Below are positions 34,364 through 42,328 of a DNA stretch of 64,000 nucleotides, piece by piece. The stretch's first letter is position 1. Each line of letters begins with the position of its first letter. The DNA comes from JASDSY01 sp041441465 (lineage in GTDB: Bacteria > Muiribacteriota > UBA9980): assembly GCA_041441465.1 (NCBI GenBank), contig JASDSY010000026.1:62001-126000 (forward strand), read 5' to 3'. A program made the position numbers and the translations under genes. The notes under the pieces are model-generated. The model saw nothing but the letters and a program-made list of their open reading frames with translations. It did no database searches and was not told the DNA's origin.

Positions 34364-36946
34364 TTAAAAGCTACTTAATTTATAATAGTTTCTAATTTCA
34401 GCCGAAGTATTATCCGCACCCACTATAAAAGATGACAAAACAATCAAATGAAACGGCAACCTTATAACATTTTTCCTGGTATTATACAGGTCTATTTGTA
34501 TATTATTCGGCACCCATCTTTTTAAACCCATATGCGGCAGGTAATTTTCGCTGTTTCCCATTGTAAATCCGCCGTTTTTAATATTATTCAGCACACCGAC
34601 AAAAAAACGGTGCTCATAAAATATCGGCTTTAAAGTAATACCGGCTGTGTAAAAAAAGTTGAAATTTAAAAATTCACGTATATTAAAATTAACGCTTTCA
34701 GAAAAATAAAACAGGTCATAAAAATTATTAAAAAATCTAATACTTTTTTTAATAATAAATTTATTTATCATTTCATCTGATATATTTTTCGGCTTATTAT
34801 CATTGGCGCATTTTAAAATTAAATAGCTGTCATGCCAGCCTAAAAACCAGCAATTATATGCAGTTTCCCATAATTCTGAATAAAAAGAAAAAAACATTTT
34901 TTCGTATTTCTGGCAATATTGCGGAATTATTTCAATAATATTAGATTTAAAAACATTAAAAATTTCGGGTTGCAATATATTTTTCGTAAAAAAGACCGTA
35001 TGAATAAAATCGTAACGCTTCAATATATTTTTAGCGTATTTTAGCGTGGCAGCCTTATAATCCTGGTTTTGAGATATAAGGTACGCGCCAAAAAAAGTAC
35101 CCGAACTATCAAAAGGAGAATAATTTTCAAGTTCTTGAAGAAGTTGAAAAACTCGAGAATCATCTCTTGTTTTTATAACGGAACAAACAAAATTATTAAG
35201 CCCGAACAATTCATAAGGTAAAAAACTATTATAAAATTTCAGCATAGCGTATGCCTTGCAGTAATCCTTTTGGTCAAATAACAATCTGGAATAACAAAGA
35301 CACGCAGTTAAATTAGGATAATACTCAATACTTTTTTTCCAGCAATTTTCGGCTTCACGGTAATTTTTCTCCAAATAAGCTGAAACTCCTTTTTCATGAT
35401 ACGCTCCCGAAAAAAAAGCATTAGAATATATATACAAATTCGCTAATAATAAGATTGAAAGCAAAAAGGCCAGCACTGTAAAATATTTAGAAGAAAATGC
35501 TTTAACGTTAAAAAAACAAATTGATAAAGTAATAAAAAACGTCAAATGCATGAGCCAATAAAAAATTACGTTAATCAGCGATGGAAATACGATAAAAACA
35601 ATACAAAATGCAATTACAAACCCAATAAGCGTATTTAGCAGGATATTTTTGCGTGAAAGCTCGCAATCTAAGACTGAACTGCATTCAACAACTCCGCAGT
35701 CTAAATAAAGCTCTGAAAATTTGACATTCAAAATTAATAATGCCAGCATAATATATTCGACGTATATTAGCGCCGAAAGATATGTATGCGGCATGGAAAA
35801 TCCTTGAAAATATAATGAAAACCAGGCAATAAAAGACGAAAATAATGCAAAAGAATATTTATAGCTATTATCGTCGAGTTTACTTTTAGCAATAAATTTT
35901 CTTAATTGCTTAAAAATCACATATAAAAGCAGACAAACTAAAATTAAGAAAAAAGCGAAATAAATCAACCCGTTATCGCAAATAATATTGAGGATAATAT
36001 TATGGCAGTCATTTAATGTGCCGACGGAAGTTTTATATTTTGTAATATAAAGAGCTGAAAGACCGGTGCCGACACCAGACCATGGATTATCCCTTATGGT
36101 AAGAAGAGCGCTTTTATAAATTTGTCCGCGTCCGTCCTCAGATACAATATCATAATTCTCATTTATATTAAATGAAGCAAATAACCTGTGAAATGCATCA
36201 GTAAAAAGCAATGATGAAATTAAAGTCATGCTTAAAAAAAACAATAATATCCACAATGATTCTTTTCGTAATTTCTTTACGTTAAATGTAAAGAATAATA
36301 TCGTAAAAGTCTCAAACAACAGTACAAGCTGAGCAACACGCGAACTTGTCAAAAGCACGGTAAGATAAAAAATTAAAATTGCTAAGAAATAATTTATTTT
36401 GTCTTTTTTATTTTCTTCTGTAAAGTATAAGTAATATGCCAGAGGAATTATCGCGGTGGAGAGGGTTGCATGATAATATGGATAATAAAGCGTAAAGCAA
36501 ACCCCGCTAAAAAATATTCCCGCTACGAATTTGTTATAAAAATAAAAAAGCAAAGTGCAAATTGAATAAATTTCCACAAATCCAACAAGAATTTTTAAGA
36601 ATTCCGAATAATCTTTTAGCGAAAATATGCTCTTTATGATTGAATAAAAAAACAAAAACGCAGTCAGGTATTTACAGATGTCAATATAAGTAATCGGCAG
36701 GCACTTAGAAAAAAACGCGGTTAAAAAAAGGAAAACTAAAGCGGTATTAACTGCGGTTAATAGTCTAAATGAATCGCCTTTAAAATCAGTTTTACTAAAC
36801 CACGAAAATAAGCCTAAAATAAAAATACCGGATAACGAAAATAACGCCGGAGCTATGTTCAAATCATTAATTCCGCCGTTATAAAATAGTTGTAAAAACA
36901 ATACCAAAATAATATTAAAATAATAAAAATTTTTAAAATTCATCAT
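34364..36946 (-). CDS. O-antigen ligase/oligosaccharyltransferase-like membrane protein with TPR region
   Basis: An 860-residue protein. Residues 1-510 hold about twelve membrane helices with the Wzy_C/O-antigen-ligase loop (RGQIYKSALLTIRDNPWSGV, then GTGLSALYI and DCHNIILNIICDNGL). The C-terminal 340 residues contain TPR-like helices (EKNYREAENCWKKSIEYYPN, then KDYCKAYAMLKFYNSF). Wzy_C proteins include O-antigen ligases and pilin oligosaccharyltransferases such as PglL/PilO. Its position between the Flp pilin genes and the prepilin peptidase gene suggests it glycosylates pilin or a pilus-associated protein. It could instead serve a surface polysaccharide. A pilin terminator lies in the gap before it. 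Confidence 0.8.
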   Translation of the reverse strand: MMNFKNFYYFNIILVLFLQLFYNGGINDLNIAPALFSLSGIFILGLFSWFSKTDFKGDSFRLLTAVNTALVFLFLTAFFSKCLPITYIDICKYLTAFLFFYSIIKSIFSLKDYSEFLKILVGFVEIYSICTLLFYFYNKFVAGIFFSGVCFTLYYPYYHATLSTAIIPLAYYLYFTEENKKDKINYFLAILIFYLTVLLTSSRVAQLVLLFETFTILFFTFNVKKLRKESLWILLFFLSMTLISSLLFTDAFHRLFASFNINENYDIVSEDGRGQIYKSALLTIRDNPWSGVGTGLSALYITKYKTSVGTLNDCHNIILNIICDNGLIYFAFFLILVCLLLYVIFKQLRKFIAKSKLDDNSYKYSFALFSSFIAWFSLYFQGFSMPHTYLSALIYVEYIMLALLILNVKFSELYLDCGVVECSSVLDCELSRKNILLNTLIGFVIAFCIVFIVFPSLINVIFYWLMHLTFFITLSICFFNVKAFSSKYFTVLAFLLSILLLANLYIYSNAFFSGAYHEKGVSAYLEKNYREAENCWKKSIEYYPNLTACLCYSRLLFDQKDYCKAYAMLKFYNSFLPYELFGLNNFVCSVIKTRDDSRVFQLLQELENYSPFDSSGTFFGAYLISQNQDYKAATLKYAKNILKRYDFIHTVFFTKNILQPEIFNVFKSNIIEIIPQYCQKYEKMFFSFYSELWETAYNCWFLGWHDSYLILKCANDNKPKNISDEMINKFIIKKSIRFFNNFYDLFYFSESVNFNIREFLNFNFFYTAGITLKPIFYEHRFFVGVLNNIKNGGFTMGNSENYLPHMGLKRWVPNNIQIDLYNTRKNVIRLPFHLIVLSSFIVGADNTSAEIRNYYKLSSF

Positions 36947-36960
36947 AAATTATATCGTTA

Positions 36961-37008
36961 TAAAAAATTATTACCGGACATAACATAAAAAGCATATCCG
37001 GTAATAAT
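36961..37008 (-). terminator. Terminator after Flp pilin 1
   Basis: ATTATTACCGGA (36967-36978) pairs with TCCGGTAATAAT (36997-37008). On the minus strand the stem runs into AATTTTTTATAA. It would cap pilin transcription before the ligase-like gene. Confidence 0.8.
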
Positions 37009-37041
37009 TATAACTAATTTTTTATAAATATAAAAGACAAA

Positions 37042-37215
37042 TTAGTTTGTTTTTGTAGCGCTAGCAACGCTTGACGAAGCTACGTTGAACAATGTTTTCA
37101 TCGATGTACCTGTTGCTGAGAGAGCTGCGATAACAACGATAGCGATTAAGCCGAGAATCAAACCGTATTCAACCATACCCTGTCCGTCTTCATTCATCAT
37201 AAAATTTTTCATCAT
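37042..37215 (-). CDS. Flp/Tad major pilin 1
   Basis: A 57-residue Flp pilin precursor: MMKNFMMNEDG leader, then QGMVEYGLILGLIAIVVIAA. The G/QGMVEY site (Glu at +5, Tyr at +6) is the Flp prepilin peptidase motif. The mature pilin is about 46 residues, mostly one hydrophobic helix with a short polar tail (SVASATKTN). GGAG lies 8 nt upstream of the ATG. It is 54/56 identical to pilin 3 in the alignable part. It has its own sigma-54-type promoter (37290-37305) and upstream palindrome, and its own terminator. Confidence 0.93.
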   Translation of the reverse strand: MMKNFMMNEDGQGMVEYGLILGLIAIVVIAALSATGTSMKTLFNVASSSVASATKTN

Positions 37216-37289
37216 AGTAATTTCTCCTTTACTTATAAATTTTAAAGCTCATACAAACTTTAAATTTTTATTTTTGTACCATTTGTTAG

Positions 37290-37305
37290 AGCAAATTACA
37301 TGCCA
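37290..37305 (-). promoter_or_regulatory. Sigma-54-type promoter of Flp pilin 1
   Basis: Minus strand TGGCATGTAATTTGCT matches TGGCAYG-N4-TTGCW; GG (37304-37303) and GC (37292-37291) are 10 nt apart. The predicted leader is about 65 nt. Confidence 0.75.
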
Positions 37306-37334
37306 TATATTTTTTCGTAATTCTAGATTTTTTT

Positions 37335-37373
37335 GTAATTAACAGGTTACAAAAATGTAGTTTTAAAATTACA
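37335..37373. promoter_or_regulatory. Putative activator-binding site upstream of pilin 1
   Basis: A block shared with 38091-38129. It contains TGTAGTTTTAAAATTACA (37356-37373), one base off a perfect 18-bp palindrome, preceded by TTACAAAAA. The shared 27-nt part starts 43 bp beyond the GG element, just after the pilin 2 stop codon. Confidence 0.65.
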
Positions 37374-37378
37374 CCCAA

Positions 37379-37585
37379 CTACTTTGGGTTAGTCAACGTA
37401 ACAAATGTAGTTTTAATTTCACCAAAAAAAAGGCTGTAAATAGAGTCGCCAATAGCCGAAACTGACATTATACAAATAATTGCAACTAATCCGATAATTA
37501 AAGCATATTCAACCATACCCTGCCCTAAACGATTTTTAAATATTAATTTGGAGTTTTTTTCATTATTTCTTTTTAAATTTATCAT
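37379..37585 (-). CDS. Flp/Tad-type pilin 2 (divergent)
   Basis: A 68-residue Flp-like pilin with a basic leader (INLKRNNEKNSKLIFKNRLG), then QGMVEYALIIGLVAIICIMS with the same G/QGMVEY cleavage site. The C-terminal tail differs from pilins 1 and 3 (IYSLFFGEIKTTFVTLTNPK). It may be a minor pilin. I chose ATG 37585 with GGAGAG at 8 nt; a longer frame to 37651 would run through its sigma-54-type promoter. It has no T-run terminator of its own, and the pilin 1 control region follows at once. Confidence 0.88.
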   Translation of the reverse strand: MINLKRNNEKNSKLIFKNRLGQGMVEYALIIGLVAIICIMSVSAIGDSIYSLFFGEIKTTFVTLTNPK

Positions 37586-37620
37586 AAAAATCTCTCCAAT
37601 ATTTATTATAATATGCTTAG

Positions 37621-37636
37621 AGCAAGTAACATACCG
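37621..37636 (-). promoter_or_regulatory. Sigma-54-type promoter of Flp pilin 2
   Basis: Minus strand CGGTATGTTACTTGCT: GG (37635-37634), 10 nt, GC (37623-37622), T. The first consensus T is C. The predicted leader is about 25 nt. Upstream lies a different inverted repeat, TTATTGAA (37673-37680) and TTCAATAA (37693-37700). Confidence 0.6.
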
Positions 37637-37723
37637 CAGCAAAACATCCATAAATTAATACTTTAAAGGTTGTTATTGAAATTTATAAAAAATTCAATAA
37701 TAATGCCTAGTAAGTTTTTAAAA

Positions 37724-37768
37724 TAAAAAAGAGCAATTTCCAAAAGATAATTTAAGGAAACGCCCTTT
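37724..37768 (-). terminator. Terminator after Flp pilin 3
   Basis: On the minus strand AAAGGGC...TTTCC pairs with GGAAA...GCTCTTT (one G-U, small internal mismatch) and runs into TTTTTTATTTT. Confidence 0.7.
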
Positions 37769-37798
37769 AAAATTATTTTTTTATTTATAAAAACATAA

Positions 37799-37969
37799 TT
37801 AGTTGGTTTTTGTAGCGTCGGCGACACTCGATGAGGCTACGTTAAACAATGTTTTCATCGATGTACCTGTAGCCGAAAGAGCCGCAATAACAACAATCGC
37901 AATCAAGCCGAGGATTAATCCGTATTCGACCATGCCCTGTCCGTCTTCATTCATTATAAAATTTTTCAT
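37799..37969 (-). CDS. Flp/Tad major pilin 3
   Basis: A 56-residue Flp pilin precursor, MKNFIMNEDG leader then QGMVEYGLILGLIAIVVIAA. It is almost identical to pilin 1 in protein (two substitutions in 56) but differs at many third codon positions, so the duplication is not recent. AGGAA lies 7 nt before the ATG. It is first of the three pilins after the response regulator gene and has its own sigma-54-type promoter, palindrome and terminator. Confidence 0.93.
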   Translation of the reverse strand: MKNFIMNEDGQGMVEYGLILGLIAIVVIAALSATGTSMKTLFNVASSSVADATKTN

Positions 37970-38045
37970 AAAAATTCCTCGCTTTCTTCATATTAAATTT
38001 TAATGTTTCGTTCTTTAACTATCAACAGTTTTATTATATGTTAAC

Positions 38046-38061
38046 GGCAATAACCATACCA
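38046..38061 (-). promoter_or_regulatory. Sigma-54-type promoter of Flp pilin 3
   Basis: Minus strand TGGTATGGTTATTGCC: GG (38060-38059), 10 nt, GC (38048-38047). The predicted leader is about 65 nt. Confidence 0.72.
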
Positions 38062-38090
38062 CATCGAAATTAGTTAGTTTTTTGTTTTTA

Positions 38091-38129
38091 GTAATTATTA
38101 TTTTACAAAAATGTAATTTTAAAATTACA
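38091..38129. promoter_or_regulatory. Putative activator-binding site upstream of pilin 3
   Basis: It contains the perfect 18-bp palindrome TGTAATTTTAAAATTACA (38112-38129), preceded by GTAATTA (38091-38097) and TTACAAAAA. It has the same position relative to the promoter as the pilin 1 copy (43 bp beyond GG), while the DNA between differs. Confidence 0.68.
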
Positions 38130-38143
38130 ATCAAATATAAACA

Positions 38144-39670
38144 CTAACCCCTTAATAAATTAATATCAATATTTAATTTTTTTATTTTTTCATGTAATAA
38201 TACTCTGTGAATACCTATCTTTTGTGCAGTTTTAGAAACATTCCCGCCGTTTTTCTTTATCATTCGAGATAAATAATCTTTTTCAAATAAATATATAAGT
38301 TTTTGCTGTGCCTCATAAAAACTTAATTCTTCAATATTTTCAAGTTTATAAACACTTAAATTTTTATCATTTTCAATAAGCTCATTAAACTTCTCAAATT
38401 CGGAAATATTCTCCTTACTGTCCGTGTTTTTATCGGCACTTTCCGAAATCATTTCACTGCTTTCGGAAGTATCATTTTCCAAAGTCAAAATTTCAGCGTT
38501 TTCTAATACCGCCTCATAGGATATTATTTCAGAACTGCAAAGAACTAAAATCCTTTCAATTGTATTTTTCAGCTGTCTTATATTCCCCGGCCAGCTATAT
38601 TCACGCAAAATATCCATTGCCTTATTTTCAAATACCGGAATGTTTCTTAAAAGTTTTTGAGAAAACATTTTAAGAAAATGCCTTATGAGCACTTCAATAT
38701 CGCTTTTTCGTTCCCGCAAGGGAGGCATTTCAATTTTTATAACGTTAAGCCTGTAATAAAGATCTTCCCTGAATGCCTTTTTCAGGATTTCATCATCGAG
38801 TTTTTTATTGGTAGCCGCTATTATTCTAACATTTACATTGACAGGCATAGTGCCGCCAAGGCGTTCTATTACCTGTTCCTGAATGGCGCGTAATACTTTT
38901 GCCTGCAGCTGAAGAGGCATATCGCCGACTTCATCCAAAAAAAGAGTTCCGCCGTCTGCAAGCTCGAACTTTCCCTTTTGTTCGGTATGCGCGCCCGAAT
39001 ACGCTCCTTTTTCATGGCCGAAAAGCTCGTTTTCAAGTAAATCCGCAGGAATTGCGGCGCAATTTATCGTCACAAAATTTTTATTATGACGGCCGCTGCC
39101 ATAATGAATTGCCCGCGCTACAAGCTCTTTTCCTGTACCTGACTCGCCGGTGATTAAGACTGTGGCATCAGTAACGCTGACTTTAGTAATTTTTTCTTTA
39201 ATAGCGAGCATTGCGTCTGAATTGCCAATAAGTTCGTCTTTATAACTTAATTGCTGACGCAGAGATAAATTTTCCTTTTTCAGATTTATTTCATTAAAAG
39301 CCCGGCGCACAAGCATTTTTATTTCATCGTTAGTGAACGGTTTAGAAATATAATAGTATGCGCCTTCTTTTATTGCTTTTACCGCTATATCGGTATTACC
39401 GTGAGCGGTCATCATTATAACTGAACATTCCGGCCTGAGTTCCTTTATAGTCTTCAAAATTTGCATACCGTCAATTCCGGGCATTAAAAGGTCGGTTATA
39501 ATAATATCATAATCATATTTCGCCGCCCTGAATTTTTTTATTCCTTCTTCGCCGCTATTTGCAAGCTCGCAGTAAAAATTTTCTCGGGTAAGCAATAAAT
39601 TTAACGTATATAATATGCTTTCCTCGTCGTCAATAATTAATATCCCTGGATTTTTCTTAGTTAAAGCCAT
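38144..39670 (-). CDS. NtrC-family sigma-54 response regulator
   Basis: A 508-residue activator with three domains. The receiver (10-125) has IDDEE and the phospho-acceptor Asp in IIITDLLMPG. The AAA+ domain (about 150-380) has Walker A GESGTGKE near 173, GAYSGA near 223 (a variant of the GAFTGA loop that touches sigma-54), Walker B GGTLFLDEVGDMP and the arginine-rich RLNVIKIEMPPLRER. The Fis-type HTH at the C-terminus contains NGGNVSKTAQKIGIHRVLLH. It opens sigma-54 promoters after phosphorylation. The upstream kinase stop overlaps its ATG (TAATG). The four nearby sigma-54-type promoters are its likely targets. Confidence 0.95.
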   Translation of the reverse strand: MALTKKNPGILIIDDEESILYTLNLLLTRENFYCELANSGEEGIKKFRAAKYDYDIIITDLLMPGIDGMQILKTIKELRPECSVIMMTAHGNTDIAVKAIKEGAYYYISKPFTNDEIKMLVRRAFNEINLKKENLSLRQQLSYKDELIGNSDAMLAIKEKITKVSVTDATVLITGESGTGKELVARAIHYGSGRHNKNFVTINCAAIPADLLENELFGHEKGAYSGAHTEQKGKFELADGGTLFLDEVGDMPLQLQAKVLRAIQEQVIERLGGTMPVNVNVRIIAATNKKLDDEILKKAFREDLYYRLNVIKIEMPPLRERKSDIEVLIRHFLKMFSQKLLRNIPVFENKAMDILREYSWPGNIRQLKNTIERILVLCSSEIISYEAVLENAEILTLENDTSESSEMISESADKNTDSKENISEFEKFNELIENDKNLSVYKLENIEELSFYEAQQKLIYLFEKDYLSRMIKKNGGNVSKTAQKIGIHRVLLHEKIKKLNIDINLLRG

Positions 39671-41190
39671 TATTTTACCTTTCCAAAATTAAAACTTTTT
39701 TTATATACACTCTTTACAGGCATAGAAATTTTAAAGGCCGTTCCGTTATTTACTTCACTTGTAACCTCAACACAAGCATTCATCTCATCAAGAAGCCTCT
39801 TTACAATCGAAAGCCCAAGCCCGGTACCTTTCTTCTTTCCGGTAAAAAAAGGCATAAAAATTTTAGATATATTATTTCTGTCAATGCCGCAACCGTTATC
39901 AATTATTTCCACGTTGCTATAATTATCAAGGTCATAAGTATTTATTAAAATCTTGCGTTCGCCTTTTACATCTTCAAAAGCTTGTATCGAATTAATTAAT
40001 ATATTCAAAATCACCTGCGCCATATCGTCGGAATCGCCATAAACATTTATTTTTGAATGTAAATTCATATTTATTTTTATTCCGTATCGTTTAAAATGAG
40101 CCGACAGCAAAAGAATTATATTTTTAATCACGACATTAATATCAAAAAACTCATACTTTTTATCCTTGGGCTTAGCAAGCGAGAAAAATTCATTAGTAAC
40201 TTTATTTAACCTGTCAACTTCAGATATTACAACAGAAATACTTTTTTTGTTTTCATCACTTACAGTTTCATCGCTTTTAATCAACTCGCAAAGGCTTCTG
40301 ATCGATGTGAGCGGGTTTTTTATTTCATGGGCGATTCCGGCAGATAATTGCCCTATAGTCGACAACTTATCAAGCCTCTGCATTTTAGTGTCGATTTCCT
40401 CTTTCTTTTCAAGCTGGTTAAGCAAATCATTAAAGGTCGAAGATAGATATGAAACTTCATCGTTACCTTTGACCTCTATTCTTGAATATTGGCCATTTTG
40501 AAGAGCTATTATCGACTTAACAAGAACACTGAGCGGATCTAATACAACCTGCGCCAAAAAAATTGAAACAAGCCCGCCGAAACAAGTTACAAGAATAGTT
40601 ATAATCAAATTTTGAAGCAGCATCGAATTTATTTCTTTCTGGGCGTTTTCAAGCGAAAACACTATCCATACCTGGCCGTTCATATTATCTTTAAATTTTA
40701 TCGGCACATAAAGGCTGGCGTTGTCGCCAAGTATAAAATAATATTCGATCTTATAAATATCCTCGACAAAAATAGTCTGCTCTTCAAAATAATCTTTTAC
40801 GATGTTGTTCTTTTTTTTAGGGTCTGAAAATGAAATTAAGGTTTCAGTCCCGCGTTTTTCATCGAAAAAGCCATAGACCTTTTTTATTGTTATGGAATTA
40901 ATATTAGAATCAGTAAGAGCTATATTAGAAATGTCGGTAAGCTGGCTAACATCGTTCGATGGTGTATTTGCAGCAATTTTGGCTATCGTTTTAACGATAA
41001 TGCTCGCTTTTTGCACGACACTTTCGATAATCAGCTGACGTTCACGGTTAATCGCTATAATTACGACAAGCGTCATTGTTATGAACAGGATAAGAGTTAC
41101 ACAAAAAATAAAGCGGGTTTTAAGGCTTGATTTTATAACATTAGAATCACAAGCTGGCTTTTGAGCCGTACTTTGCATAAAATTGCTCAT
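39670..41190 (-). CDS. Membrane sensor histidine kinase (NtrB-like)
   Basis: A 506-residue sensor kinase. Transmembrane helix 1 is at about 27-48 (FIFCVTLILFITMTLVVIIA). An extracytoplasmic sensor of about 140 residues follows, then helix 2 at about 190-210 and HAMP. The dimerisation domain has the phospho-acceptor His in SAGIAHEIKNPLTS (near 286). The ATPase domain has NILINSIQAF, DNGCGID and GKKKGTGLGLSIVKRL. The cognate regulator overlaps its stop. I chose ATG 41190, which follows AAAGGA by about 10 nt and still overlaps the TPR gene by 44 nt. The signal sensed is unknown. Confidence 0.93.
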   Translation of the reverse strand: MSNFMQSTAQKPACDSNVIKSSLKTRFIFCVTLILFITMTLVVIIAINRERQLIIESVVQKASIIVKTIAKIAANTPSNDVSQLTDISNIALTDSNINSITIKKVYGFFDEKRGTETLISFSDPKKKNNIVKDYFEEQTIFVEDIYKIEYYFILGDNASLYVPIKFKDNMNGQVWIVFSLENAQKEINSMLLQNLIITILVTCFGGLVSIFLAQVVLDPLSVLVKSIIALQNGQYSRIEVKGNDEVSYLSSTFNDLLNQLEKKEEIDTKMQRLDKLSTIGQLSAGIAHEIKNPLTSIRSLCELIKSDETVSDENKKSISVVISEVDRLNKVTNEFFSLAKPKDKKYEFFDINVVIKNIILLLSAHFKRYGIKINMNLHSKINVYGDSDDMAQVILNILINSIQAFEDVKGERKILINTYDLDNYSNVEIIDNGCGIDRNNISKIFMPFFTGKKKGTGLGLSIVKRLLDEMNACVEVTSEVNNGTAFKISMPVKSVYKKSFNFGKVK

Positions 41191-41653
41191 AAAGCTTTTT
41201 TCCTTTAAGGTAATTATCAATTATAACCACGGCACGGCGTTCAGGATTATCCATAAACCGCGCCTGAGCTAAAAATGCAAACGCTTCTTCGATATTATTA
41301 CGATAATCAAGCAAGAGCATCGCAAGTTTTATTTTAGCCGGCACATTAAATTTATAAATATTTATAGTTTCACGGTAATATTTTTCCGCATTTTCATAAT
41401 CGCCATAGCTGTAATAAGCTTCGGCAATTCGATATCTGACGTCGGCATAATTCGGAAACCTTACCATCGCAATTTCAAGATTTCTGATTTGAATTCGATG
41501 AATAATATATTGAATAAGCCATATTATAAGATATAAAACAAAGCAGGTGCCAAAAACAACTAGCAATATGAATTTTACATCAAATGATTGCACATTCATG
41601 TTACTAAAAAAATTATTAATATTAAAAAAAGCTATTATATTATTCAAATTCAA
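41147..41653 (-). CDS. Membrane-anchored TPR protein
   Basis: A 168-residue protein. One membrane helix (FILLVVFGTCFVLYLIIWLI, about 28-47) is followed by a cytoplasmic or periplasmic TPR region (PNYADVRYRIAEAYYSYGDY, then ENAEKYYRETINIYKFN, given with its key A, Y, G and A residues). It overlaps the kinase gene by 44 nt, so it is probably translated with it and may help signalling or pilus assembly; TPR proteins such as TadD accompany Tad pili. The TTG start at 41653 is chosen because GGAG lies 6 nt upstream. Confidence 0.8.
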   Translation of the reverse strand: MNLNNIIAFFNINNFFSNMNVQSFDVKFILLVVFGTCFVLYLIIWLIQYIIHRIQIRNLEIAMVRFPNYADVRYRIAEAYYSYGDYENAEKYYRETINIYKFNVPAKIKLAMLLLDYRNNIEEAFAFLAQARFMDNPERRAVVIIDNYLKGKKLYEQFYAKYGSKASL

Positions 41654-41691
41654 GATTACTCCGAATAACAAAAATTATTTAAAATAATCCG

Positions 41692-42297
41692 TTAAAATAT
41701 ATTAAGTTCATCTTTAGGCCTGCTGATTTTTTTCAATATTTTTACTTTATCAAAAATTGATTTTACAATATGGTCGCGGTCTAATTCTTTAATGCCTATA
41801 AACTCTACGGCAAACTCGCAAATTTTAGAGTTATCAAAATTATTTACCGTACTTCTTATCACGCGGGCATAAATGGACATCTGCCTTCCGAAAATCTTAT
41901 CGTTTATTTCGATAAAATCGCCCTTGGCAAATTCTTCAGACGATATTATCAAAACGCCCGATCCTGATAAATTCAGGCCCATTCCGCCGCAAGTCTGAAT
42001 TCTCTGGAAAAGGCCTTTTTTTAAATTTTCATCGGAAGGAAAAATCTCCATACCATCATTAACAACAGGCTTATCAGTCGCAATCTGGGAAATACCTCCA
42101 GAAACAGCCGCGCCGCCTTTGGCAATCCGCCAAAAATTAAGAGGCAGATAAAGCTGGATTCTTAAATAAGCTCGTCTTTGTGAAATATTTTGAGGCACAT
42201 ACTCGCTGTAATCAAAATATTCAGAAGAAAATTGATTTTTAATCCCATTTTTACTGGCTAAATGGCCAAATATTTTAGAAATTTTTTCCCACATCAT
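41692..42297 (-). CDS. PilZ-domain c-di-GMP-binding protein
   Basis: A 201-residue protein. The N-terminal 50 residues are not recognised. The PilZ domain has the RxxxR switch in QRRAYLRIQLYLPLNF and the second motif NLSGSGVLI (N/DxSxxG), so both c-di-GMP-binding elements are present. About 70 residues (AKGGAAVSGG to QRIQTCGGMG) sit between the two, more than usual. It lies 39 nt upstream of the membrane TPR and kinase genes on the same strand, so c-di-GMP may feed into pilus control. The start at ATG 42297 follows GGGAG; a longer frame reaches into the PFL gene. Confidence 0.85.
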   Translation of the reverse strand: MMWEKISKIFGHLASKNGIKNQFSSEYFDYSEYVPQNISQRRAYLRIQLYLPLNFWRIAKGGAAVSGGISQIATDKPVVNDGMEIFPSDENLKKGLFQRIQTCGGMGLNLSGSGVLIISSEEFAKGDFIEINDKIFGRQMSIYARVIRSTVNNFDNSKICEFAVEFIGIKELDRDHIVKSIFDKVKILKKISRPKDELNIF

Positions 42298-42328
42298 CAA
42301 AATCTCCCAAAAATTAAAAATAACATTT

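Noticed and set aside
37803..38003. Plus-strand open frames over the pilin genes (also 37085-37342)
   Set aside because: They are antisense shadows of the Flp pilins, whose minus-strand frames have ribosome sites, prepilin motifs and terminators.
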